Source: JBGQOJ01 sp052119585
GTDB lineage: Bacteria > Pseudomonadota > Alphaproteobacteria > Rhodobacterales > Rhodobacteraceae
Length of the DNA stretch: 64,000 nt
Assembly: GCF_052119585.1 (NCBI RefSeq)
Contig: NZ_JBGQOJ010000001.1
Coordinates: forward strand, 62,001-126,000
Reading direction: 5' to 3'
Part shown: positions 34,801-46,800 of the stretch, in pieces
Numbering within the stretch: the stretch's first letter is position 1
Layout of the letters: the number at the start of each line of letters is the position of its first letter
Notes under the pieces: model-generated
The model's input: only the letters and a program-made list of their open reading frames with translations
The model's database searches: none
What the model was told of the DNA's origin: nothing
Translations under genes and position numbers: made by a program

Positions 34801-37800
34801 TTTTCAACCAGTGTCTTGGTCGTGGCCGTCGGCGACACCGCGAATTTCTGTGCGCTGTCCAGTTCGACGGTCACACGGGACGAGGTTGCGCCCTCGACAA
34901 TATGCGTCACGGTGCCGGTCGCGCCGGTCACGGTGTCGACCAGCTTGGACCCGACGTTCAGGTTCAGCGCGGATGCAACCGTCAGCGACTGCATACCCGC
35001 GACATCCATCGGCGCGGCAAGCGGCGTGATGCCGGTGCTTAGCAAGGACAGCGCGGTCAGCGTGACACCGGACCCAAGCAGGGTCGCGGGCGTTCCGGCC
35101 ATCAGGTCATCAAACGCAAGCGTCAGCGGTCCGGTTCCGACGATGTAATCCCCATGCCCCGCGACCTCGATCAACAGCGCGTCGGATGCGGACAAGCCGC
35201 TGGTGATGTTGAAGCTGAGGGTTGCGGCACCCAAGGCGATATTTGTTGTCGCGCCAACGCCAGCGCCACCGCCCGCTGGCGGACGGCGGTGCACCACCTT
35301 GGTGGCCGTCGACAGCGCCGCCAGCAGGGTCTGGACCTCTGCATTGGTCAGGACATAGGCACCGTCCACATTCGCGGTCGCGAAGGCTGTGCCCGTCGTG
35401 TCGTTCAGGTAAAGCTTGTCACCCGCAACCGATGTCACACCTGAAACTTCGATCAGTGTCTCTGCCAAAACATCGCCCAGCGTGCCGCCCGCAACATCGG
35501 TCGCGCCACTGCCCGCAAGGTAATAGGACACGCCCGCCGCCGGCTTGAAGGTCACAGCCCCCACGCCCACGATCAGCTTGTCCGCCGTGGCCCCCAAAAT
35601 CGCCGCACGCAGGACGGACTCCGCCTTAAGCGCTGCACCGGGCACAACCTGGATCACCGTCGTTTTGCCCTCGATTCCGCCCGCAGGCAGCGAACCGAAG
35701 GTATAAGGCGTGACAGATTGCGCCGCAGTGATGGCCGTGCCGTCACCGCTTAGCGCGATACTGATGTAGTTTTCGGTATCCGATCCGGTGTCCAGACCGA
35801 CAGAGATCGAAGCCTTGCCGGGCAACCCGGTGACCGCCACGATGCCGGTGCCAGCCGTAAGCACCGACGACAGACTTTGCACCCGAAGCGCGAACCCACC
35901 GCCGCCAGTTGCGGTCAATCCGGTGACGCCAGCAGCCAGCGCACGCAGATCAACGGTGCGTCCGACGGGATCGAACCCGGCCACTTCGAACCAGTTTGTG
36001 CCGTCGTTCAGAATGCCCAGCCCGGGCAACCATTCGCCCACGGGGATGGCGTTCGACACGGCGACGCGCAAAACGGTCCGCCCCGGCGCGGTCTCGATCA
36101 GAGCACCTGCATCGGCAATATCCAGAACCGGTGCATATAGCGTGTCGCCGTTCACCGGCTGACCCGTGTGGCCCACGGCCTCCAGCCAGAAACCGCCGGT
36201 ATCCGCACGCACGACTTCGAACCAACGACCCGAACTGTCGATCAGATGCGCACCGACCAGCGGCGTGCCGGTCAAGGTGACGCGGGTGCGGGTCTGCACA
36301 TCGGTCACGCCAGAGGTATCGGTCACGGCAGAGATGCCATAGCCGATCGCACCGGCCCCGGCCGCCGCCGCCAGATCGCCCAGCAACACGCGGGTGCCAT
36401 CGGCGAACTCGACAACGCGGTCGATCAATTCATCCGCCGCAGGCACGCCGGTTGTTACAACCGTCGCCAAAAGCGCCGTATCATCAGCAGATACGACCTG
36501 CCCGACCCAGCCAGAAGTCACGCCACCGATCAGATCGCCCTTGCCAAGGTACAGCCCTGCGCCAGCGCTTAGATCCGCACGGATTTCGCCCACGGCGGGG
36601 CCACTGGCGGTTTTGATGTCATAGCCAAGCGCACCGATCGCGCCAGTCGTATCCACGTTGTGGATGTATTTGGTGTCGGAAAACACATTCGCGGTCGCGC
36701 CCGAAGGTGCCAACAGCGTCAATGTTGCCGTCTTATAGTCCCATCCGGTGACAATGCCGAACGAACCTGTTGCCGCGTCAAAGGGCAATGCCTCGGGTCC
36801 GGCCACAACCACCTGACCGACGGAGAATGTGTTCTGGTCGAACATCGTCGTGGCAGACCGGGTCAGCGTGACGGTCTGCAACTGCGCCTCGGGGTTCGAG
36901 GACAGCCAGATCGCACCGCCATTGATGACGAGTTCAGGAAGATACGAACCCGCGCCGAATTGGGTCAAAAGCGCCGTTGCGTCAGCGGAAAGCCCCAGCG
37001 TCGCCGCGCTGGTCTGCGACAGACGCAACCCGAACGCCAGATCCAGACCGGAGGTATCCATCAGACGCAGTTCTTGCGGGCGCAAGCCGCTGCCGACAAG
37101 TTCCAGATCCAGCGAAAGATCGGCAGTGCCGTCGATCCGCAGACCAAGGCTGATCCCGTCACTCAACGCCGAGCCGGAAATCGGTCCCAAATCGCCGATG
37201 TCCCCCAACGAGACGTTAATCGTCTGCGTTTCCTTGAAGATTTTGCTGTAATTGACAGAGACTTTCAGAATCCAGTCCGCACTGGTGGCCGCCTCGACAT
37301 AGCTGATCGTAAGGAAATCGGCGGGCAGGCCCGGAATATCACCAAGGCTGTTCAGCCAGACGTCGATCGGGTCACCATTGTCGGCGGGCAGAAGATCCAG
37401 AACCGCAGACAGTGCCGTCTTGACTTGCGTCAGGTCGTCAAGCGATTGATTAACAAACGGAATATCCGCCGTCAGCAGGCTGGCCGCGGGGCCGTCACCC
37501 GATGTCAGCGCCTCTATCCCTGTGCGCAGATACCCCAACAACTGTGTCGGCGTCAGGTTGGCAAGGTTCCCCAGCGCGTTCTGAAGCAGGTTGATTTTGT
37601 CCCCGATGAAGATCGCGAAATCCAGATCGGGCGTGAAGATCCCCAGATCGACCGGCGCGGCGGCAATCGCGGCATACTGTAGATCGCGGATCAAACCCGT
37701 CAAATTCAGCTGGTCGAAAGACGTGATATCGACCGATCCATTCAGATGGCCGATCTCTTGTCCGATGAAATCCGCGTTGGCCGACAGATCGACCGAAAGC

Positions 37801-40800
37801 GAGGCGTCAAGCCGTGGCTGCATCGCGGCCAGTTCAAAGATCGGGGCGACACCCTGACTGATCCGGCCCTCGTTGATAGAGGTCTTGATCGTCGCAATGT
37901 CTCTTGCCTTCAGCGCCGCCTGCAAATCGACATCGGTCGAGTCGAGGACAAGCTGAACGGTCCCCGCAGCCCGGTCAACAGACAGAATCCGCCCATGGAT
38001 CTGCCCCGCGCCGAAGGTCAGCGTGGACTGATCGCGGGTCTGCGCCTGGCTTACGCCGCTCAGCGCGTCGAGCAACGCGGTTGCCTCCGGCGTGGCACCA
38101 AGGGTCAGCGTATAGACGAACGGCAAGTCGGCCGCGCCATACAGCTTCGGCTCTTCGACCACAGTCGCGCCGGCGGCAAGGCCGGTCACCGTGATGCCGG
38201 ACCATGTGCCGGTCAGCACGTTATCCGCCAGAACCAGACCGATGGACCTGCTGTCCAGATCGGCGGGCAGGATCACGGCGGCGGCAAGGGACATCTGCGT
38301 CGTGATGCCGTTTTCCTCGTAGGTAAAGCTGAGCTGCACATGGCTTGTGCCGTCGAATTGTCTGGCGTTGACGGTGTCCAGATCCAGCGTGACAACGCTG
38401 TTGGCGCGGGCGCCAATCGTCGCGTCATAACGCGCCTCGCCCACAACCCGCAGCAGGGTATCGCCCACGGCCACTTTGGTCGTGCTATTGCCCGTCTCGC
38501 TGAGCAGCATCTGCTCGCCGCCCGCCAGAACAACACCGATCCGGTCTTGTCCCAGATCAAGCCACTGCGCAGTCGTGGTCGCAGGATCGTTCATCAGGCG
38601 ATCAGAGGCGCTGATGTTCACCAATTGCGCGGAAGAGCCGGTCGAAAGATCGCTGTCCAGCGTGACATAGGTGATCTGACCGCTGCCGCCTGCGGCAACA
38701 TCCGTCACGTTGGCCCCGTCGGCAGATTTCAACGTACCGCTGATAACATAATAGGTGCCACCGGCAACCCCGCCGCCATCCAGACCATATGTCAATGTCG
38801 CCTGCTCGGCGCCGTTGGTGCCGGTCAGGGCAATGCGCCCGTTCTGGACAGAGGCGGAAAGCGTTCCAACCGCAGGCACATCCACGCCCAGCTTCATGGC
38901 GATTTCTTCGGCCACGGCGCTAAAACTTAGCGTCAGGCCGCTGTCCGCACCAACATAGACCACAGGGCGCAACAGCGCCGTGTCGTTTGCCAGACTGCCC
39001 AGCGAGCGCTGCGAGGCATCCGCCGACAATGCGCCGCCAAAAACAAAGCGCCCCGACAGGCCGACGCCCGCCTCAAGGCTGGCGGACAGTTCGGAATTCA
39101 GGATTCCGGTCAGCCCAAGTGCCTCGTCCAGATCAAGCGCAAGCGCCTGACGCGCGACAACGGCATTGTCGAAATCCAGACGGATTTCAAACCCGCGCAA
39201 CGGAACGGACCCATTCCAGGGATCCCCCGGCAGCGTCGAGAACCCCAGCGTAAAGACCGGCGGCGTGTCCCAACCGGCAACAGAGGCAATGGCGTCATTG
39301 ACCAGCTTTTCAACCGTCAGGACGCTTTGTTCGAATGGTCCGGTGATCGTGCCCAGAACAGCGTCAATCGCCGTGAAAATTGGCGTGATCGGCAGGATAT
39401 CATCCAGCGAACGACCGACAAAGGGGATTTCCTGCGCAAGCAGCGACGCCGCCGTATCGCCCTTCATCCAGTCGCGGGCGCTGTGCACCATCGCCAGAAG
39501 GTCATCCATCGTGAACGAGGTAAAATCATCCAGCTGCGGCATCAAAAGGCTGCGCAGGTTTAGGTCAGCCGGCACGTCCAGCATCGCGATGTCGACCAGC
39601 GGCGCACTTGACGCCGAAACGCCTGCTGCAAAGCTGCCGGTCATGCGTGCGGCCTCGAAGCCCTCGATCGCCTGCAAACTGTTGCCAAAGGCGCGGGCAA
39701 GCGACAGCCCCATGCCAAAGCCCGCCTCGATCTGCGTGGCGAATGTTGCCGTGTGATCAACGGTGATCGCAAAGCGCGCGCCGATATCGTCCAGTTGCGC
39801 GGCAAGGCTGCCGGTGCCAAGCACGACATCCTCGCTATTGCCGAAGGCAACAGAGGCATTCTGCGCCACCACGCCAAAGCTGCCAAGGCTGCCCGCGTCG
39901 ATGGCGAAAGAGATATTTGTGGGCGCCATGCCCGCCAGTGCACGGATCTCGAAGGGGGTCGCCACCTCGCCATTGTCCAGCGCACGGTACCCACCGTTTG
40001 CGATGTCTTCGACGACAAAACTGATCACCGGCTGGCCACTGGCAGCATCCCAGCTGAGTTCCAGCGTCAGGTCCAGATCAAGCGCCAGCGCATAGCCGAT
40101 CTTTGTTCCATCCAGCGCCTTGATGCTGAGCAAACCAAGGTCGGTCAGACCGATCAGATCGGCAAGGCTTTGGCCGTCGATGTTCAGATCGGACAGATCC
40201 AGATCTAGCGCCAGCATGTCCGACAACAGCCGCGTGCCCTTGATATCAAGGATCAGCGCGTCCGAAACAGCCCCCCCCGTGACGGCCTTGGGCTTGATCG
40301 ACACAACCAGATCATCGGGTGCAAAGCGCAAGGGATCGCTGGCGTCGGTCATCGCGTCATGGATCAGCGCCGCGCCGAAATCAAGCGATTGATCCCGCGC
40401 GTCGGTCAGGGCGGCGATGGCCGCCTTCAGCGCGGATTTGATGCCTGTCATGTCCTCGACGGACTGCCCGATGCCGGGGATAACCATATCGACAAGGCCG
40501 TCCTGCGTGTCCAGATCGCCCAGAACCAGTTCAACCGCCTTGGTGAAACCGTCGCCCAGACGGGTGATGTCGGTCCAGCCCGCGGCCATCTCGACCAGCG
40601 CCGCACCGGCCCCATTGAACGCATCGCGCATCGCCGTGATCAGCGTGCCGCCGTCGAAACGAAGCGTCGGCGCAACGGTCGTGCCGTTCTTGATCGAGGC
40701 GGAAAGCGTCGCGGTATCCAGCGTCACAGATCCGTTCGGCAGGATCGCGGAAACCGCGCGAATGTCCAAAGACGCATCCGCCTTGAACGCAAAACCTGTG

Positions 40801-43800
40801 GTCGGAACAAGCCGCGACGCCTCGAACTGGGGCACGATGCCTTCGTTGTCGGGCAGGCCATCGTCCAGTTTCAGCCGCAGCGCGACAAGCGCCAGTTGCT
40901 TTGGAACAGTCCCGTGGTTGCCGACCTGAACCTGCACGTCGCCCGCGCCGATCAGCCCGGTTTTAAAGTTGAACAACTCTTTCCCGGCGGCCAGATCCAG
41001 CGAAAGATCCGCCGCGATGCGGGTCGAGAATTCGTCGACCAGTTCCAGCGGAATCGTTTCCACTGCGCTGATCGTATGCTGTGCGCCGCCCTCGAAGGTG
41101 ATACTGTCGCCGACGGCCAACGCGCCGGTCTCCACCATCAATCCCAAGGCCCCGCCGCTGACACCCCCGGTCGTGCCACGGGCGATGACAACGCCATTCC
41201 GGGTGGCCGAAAAGGCCTTCCCCGCCAGCGCGCCCGGGTTGCTTGTCGCAAAGCCGGACCACTGCACCTGCGCACTGCGCATATCCAGATCAAAGCGGAA
41301 CAGCCCCAACAGCGGATCGCTTGCCGTGCCAAGGGTCAGCGCGGCGTCGATGAGAACAGCGGTGTCCAGCACCAGGGCCGTAACCGGCTGACGCGCGGCA
41401 TCCAGCGTGTCATGGACCATCTGTACAGCATCGGCTTTGTCGAATGCCTGATCCCAGACCACTTGCGCCAGCATGTCGATACCGGCACCGGCACTTGCCG
41501 CAGGTGCGCCAGTGCTGTCCACATAGTTCACACTGCGGATCACACCTGTCGCAACCGTTGCAGCGCTACTGTCAAGCAAGCGCAGGCGGCTGCCCTCTTC
41601 CAGCGTGCCGATCGCCTGATTGGTCAGGCGTAAGGTCGACGGTTGTTCGACCACGCCCCCCGTGATGTTCAGCATCAGGCCGTCAATCGGTGGCACTTCG
41701 GGGGTCGGCAGGCCAAGGAAGGCCGCGAATTCCGACAGGTTGATCGTGTCGACGGGCAGCCCTGTCGAGGGGGCCCTGATGCCGATGACAACGCTCAGGC
41801 GGTTCGGGGTGCCCGCTGTCATTTCCGCCGGGGCCTCCAGCCGGATCGTCAGCGGCGAATTCGCAGGCAAGGCGGCCTTCAGGATCGCGTCCATCTGCGC
41901 CACGCCGGTTGCGGGGGCTGCAGCAAGGATCGCGGCGATCTGTGCCAGCGCGGTATCAATGCCCAGCAATTCACCAAGGCTTTTGCCGATCAGCGGCAGT
42001 TTCTGGTTCAGGATGGATGTGCCCGTCGCGGCAGAGGCATCGTTGAAGATCGCGGCAAAACTTTCCGAAATCGTCGCCGCCAGTTCGTGCAGGTTCAGGT
42101 TTTCAAGCCCGGTCAGCGCGCCATAGCGCAGCTCGGCCAGCGAGGGAGGCGTAAAGTCGAGCGCGGCCTCGATCACCTTCTGCGCACCCGATGCAACGGA
42201 TGCCGGAAGGGCTGCTTGGACCGCCAGCGTCAGCGTTTGCGTGACGCCGTTCAGGGTTGCGGCGCTGTTCAGCGTTTGCAGGTTGAAATCAAGCGTTGCA
42301 AGATCCAGTTCCGGCAGGAAATTCGCAACGAAATCCCCGATCAGCGGATCGAATTCAGCCGCTTTCGCGATCAGATCCGCGCGCAGGGTCACGCCAAGGC
42401 CCGCCAGCGCGGTCAGGTCCAACGTTCCCGCCGCCAACAGCGTCGAGGCGCTATTGGCATATCCCGTCAATGCGGCAATCGCCGTCTGAAGCGCCGCAAT
42501 TCCGGTGCTGACGCCGTCAAGTCGGGCGGTGACCGAAGCCAGATCAGGCGCGGCAATCGCCGTGCCCGCAACAGCCGTATCCAATGCCGTTTGCGCCACG
42601 GCAACCTGCGCCCTGGCTGCCGTCACCTGCGCTGTTGTCGCGCTCAGCTCTACACTCAACGCGCTCAGCGTCAGGTGCAGCGCATTCACCGTATCTACTG
42701 CGGAACCCACGCGTGTTGTCGTGTTCCCCGCCGCAATCGCAAGCGCCGCACGCAGCTGGTCACCGGCGGTAATATAGGCGTTCTGCACAACCGACAGCGC
42801 CGCCTCGGACAGGGTGACTGCCTCCATCAGGCTGCGCATCGTGTCAATGCTGATGTCCACAGCCGTGCGGGTGGATTGGGCGTAGGACAGCAGCCCTGTC
42901 AGGGTCGCCGTCGCCGCCGTTGTCACCAAAGACACCGCGTCTGCCGATGCGCGCAACGCGGTCAAACCCGCTGTCAGACCGGTCGGTGCGGTCAAACCTG
43001 CAGCGACCGAAACAATGGCGGATGCCTCGGTCTGAAGCCGTGCAACCTGCCCGTTCAACATGGTCAGCTGCGCAATAGCAGCGTCAAAAGACGCCAGAAT
43101 GGCCTGTTTTGACGCCAAGGGTTCAGAGGCGGGCAATGCGACCTGCGCGGCGGCGCTGGCGACCGCCTGTGCAGCGATCGCAATCCGCTCCTCCAGCGAC
43201 GCGCTGGTTGTCAGCGCGACGTCAAGCCGTGTCCGCAGCGCGTTGAACGCCTGTGCCGCCAGAACCGTTGCGCTATCCGCGCCGGTCGCGGTCACCTGTG
43301 TCAGGATCATCGTCGCCGCGCCGATCCGCGCGGCAAGCGCGGCGGCCTGCCGTGTCAGCGTCGCAAGCGCACCCGATGTGCCGGAAATATCCTTGGCCGC
43401 ACCATAGGCGGCACTCGCCGCAAGCGCATGCACCGCAACTTTGGCGTTCAGGGCCACCAGAATGTCCAGCGCGGTTGCGGCATCTGCCTTTGCCGCGTTG
43501 AACACATCTTGCGCCGCGTTTTTCGCCGCAGCCGCAGCAGCCTGTTTTGCCTGTAGCACCAGATCGCCGGTATCGCGCGTCAAACGGGTATCGGCATTGG
43601 CCAATTCCGTTTCGGCGGCTGTCAGAACCCGCGCCGCACGCTCCAGCGCGTCAAGGCTGGCCATCGCGCCGGTCATCGTTTCAGGGCTAGCGTCGATCAC
43701 CGCCTGAAGACTGTTCAGCGTCACCTGCCCCAGCGCGACATCCAGCGACGTCCAACCCGCATCCGCGCCACTGCTGAGAACAAAACTGCCCTTGTCACCA

Positions 43801-46800
43801 AGCAACGAGATTTCGGCGGCATTCAGATCAAAGCTGGCGACTTGACCCGTCGTTTCGCCATCAAGGGCGATATCGACCGTCGAGGTGCCGGTCCGCGACA
43901 GGCTGATCGTGCGGTCGGTATCGTCCAGTTCGGTCAGCGCTTTGGTGGTCTGGCCCGCAATCGTAAAGGCGATCTGACCGTTCTGGCCACCAGCCAGCAA
44001 AATATCACCCGTTGCCGAAATCGCGATCTTGAACCGTGGCTGCACGAACAAAGAGGCGCCGCCGGTCAATACTTCGGCAATCTGCGCATCGAAATCGGGC
44101 GCATCGGTCGTCAGGCCAAGAAGGGCCGCAAGCTGATCGCGGCCCATTGCGGCGCGCGCAGTGTAATCCACCTTGATCGTCGGCGCGTAGATCAGGATCA
44201 GGTTGCCCGACTTCACGTCATAGGTGAACGTGATGTAATCGGGATGTTCGGGATCGGTGCCCGCGCCTGTGTTGAACACCGCCGCCAGCGCGGCAGAGGC
44301 CCCGTCAAGCGTGCCGTCCTTCAGCGTGTCGTTGACCGCCAGAAGGTCGCTCAACTGCGCAAGTTTCAGCACATCGGCCAGCGCGTTGGCTCCGCCATTG
44401 GTCAGAACATCGGCAATGCTGAACCCGCCAGAGAACGGCACCTCGACCTGCAACAGGTCATTGAACAGTCCGGTTTCGGTGGTCAGCGCGGCAGACAGCG
44501 AGTCCACCGCCGCCTTCACGTCGCCCGCAAAGCTAAGGGTGCTGGCGCTGCCCGGCAATTCGTCGATCAGCCGCCCGCCAAAGTCGACTGTGATCGTGGC
44601 GCCATTGACTGTGCCGTCGGTAAAGCTGGCGATGCGCTGCAACGATGTGGCATCGGCTGGCAGGAAATCCACCGTCAAGGCGCTGGCACGGCCACCCGCA
44701 GGCGGGGTCAGCAGCACGTCAAATTTTGCGGTGCCCGACATTTCGGCCTGCACACCACCCGAGAAGTCCACCGCACCCGAGGTTGGCGAATACACAAAGC
44801 GCGGCGCGAACGTCAGCCGCAGCGGGTCGGCGACATTGTCGAAACGTTTGTCCCCGACAATGATGTAATCCACATTGCGGAAGTCGATGAAATCGCGTGG
44901 CGCGGCCAAGGTGGTCGATGTCAGCTTGAAGCCGCCGTTCACCTCTGACAGTTCGACGAAGGGCTCGAACTGCCCCCCGATCCGCTTCATGCCGAAGTCG
45001 ATTGTGATGTCCAGATCGGCTTCCAAACCGAAGGCATAGCCGTCGACGTCCATATTGACGCCGAACAGGTCGATGCCGATGGCCGACAGGTTGAACAGGT
45101 CGTTCCGGTGGAATTCGTCCACCGATTTGGTCAACGTGATCAGATCGGCAATCGACACGCGGTAGCGCACCTCGTCCAAAAGCTTGCCATCGGCAGAGCG
45201 ATCCGTGGACAGGTCCAGCAGCGTCGAGGAAGACCCGTCTGCCGTCTGCGTCAGCAGCGGCTTCGTGGTGCCGTCTTCTGCGCCGCCAACGCGGGTGACG
45301 CCGACCATGGCGTCAAGTTTCAGGGCTAGCGCATCAACAAACGCGGCAAGGTCGCCGGTGTAATCGGCGGTATCCAGCGGGTCGATGTTGCCGCTGTAGG
45401 TCGCAAGGCTGTCAAGATGCGCGGAAATTACGCTTGCCAGATCGCCATAGGCAACGCTGGTCTCGGGATCGTTCAGCAGGTCAAAGAACGACTTGCCATT
45501 CAACAGCGGAATGGGTGCCGCCATAAAGCTGCTGACGCCATCGGACGACGGCACAGTGCCCTGCAACAAGCGGTCGAATTGCGTGCTGCCAGAGGCGTCC
45601 GACAGCCAATCCGAGATGAACATGTCATCTGCCGAAAACAGCAGGTTCGACATTTCCCATTCGGCATCGTTGACCAGCAACAATCGCGGATCGTCAAGCC
45701 CGGTCTGGCCAAAGCCGTTGGCGGTGAACACAGGGGTGAATTTCGGCCCTGTGGTGACACCGGCCACGGTTTTCGGCTGATACTGGATGGGCAGCGTCAG
45801 GGTATATGTGGCGGCGTCCGCTCCGGTTTCGGCCGGCGCGATCAGGGGCGACGCGCCCCCGATCAGGGTGATGCCGTCTGTTCTGGTCTTGGTGGTGAAT
45901 CCGATGTTCAGGTCAAACACCGGGGTCAGGATTTCCTGCTGCCCCAGCGTGCCAAGGTCGATCTTCAGCTTTGCGGCCGGATCGGTTTTGTTGGCGTCGT
46001 TCGCCGTCAGGGTCAGGCCAAAGATATCCTTGCCCGCAACCGTCTCGAACACCGTGTCGAACACAAGTTCGCCGTCGGTCACGCCGTCGGCAACCGTATT
46101 GTGCTTGATCCGCGCCCGCACGGCAGAGGTCACCTTTGGCGTCACGCGGTACGCTGCACCCGACAGCGCCAGCGTGCTTAACCGTGCGAAATCAATCACG
46201 AATTCCGGCAGGTCAGCGTTGATCGTCAGATCAACGGTCAGGCCCGCATCGGTGTTGCCAGCATTGACCGTGGCCAGGGCATAATCCGTGCCAGCCCCCA
46301 GTTCTGCCAGCAAAGCGGCCAGTGACGTGACGCCCGCCCCCTGCGCGTCCAGCTTGGCGGACAATGCGTCCACCAGCCAGTCGGTCATATCAATGCCAGA
46401 GGTATCGCGCATGATATCGACAATACTGACCCCCATCGGCGGGATCAGCGCCGACAGTTCCGGCGACGCGCTTAGCGCATCCAGAAACGACTGACCGACC
46501 AATGTATCAAGGCGGCGTAATTCCAGCGTGTAAAGTGCATCGCGCTTTGTGGCATCGAACAGCCCGTCGGTGCCGGTGTTCACCTTGCGCATATCCTGCA
46601 TCGCGGTCATGCCGGAATAGGTCAGGGTATAGGTGCCATCCAGCACGCCCTCGGCCGTGGTTCCCAGAACCCCGCGCGGGTCGCGGAAATCAAGATCGAA
46701 GTCCAGCGTGGCGGTCAGATTCGTCGCTGTCCAAACCCCGGATGCAAGCGTGGTCGTCTGCGTCACGCCCAGCCGCAACGAGGCGGCATCGACAATCGGG

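Larger units (their letters stand above)
29420..46445 (-). repeat. Dispersed protein repeat with IPxIGxSLxD core in the giant protein
   Basis: At least ten degenerate copies of a helix-turn unit [IL]P[LF][IV][GN]xS[LV]xDxxxI occur. Examples are IPLIGKSLDDMTGI (near 34,460), IPFVNQSLDDLTQV (37,450), IPFVGRSLDDILPI (39,410), IPGIGQSVEDMTGI (40,460), LPLIGKSLGELLGI (41,980), IPLLGFSLDSQLGI (31,730) and IPFVNKTIAELIGV (30,650). More divergent ones lie near 29,440, 44,410, 45,500 and 46,420. Spacing is about 1-3 kb. Each copy is followed by a helical stretch and then alternating L/D strands such as ALALDLDLTLEL. Confidence 0.75.
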
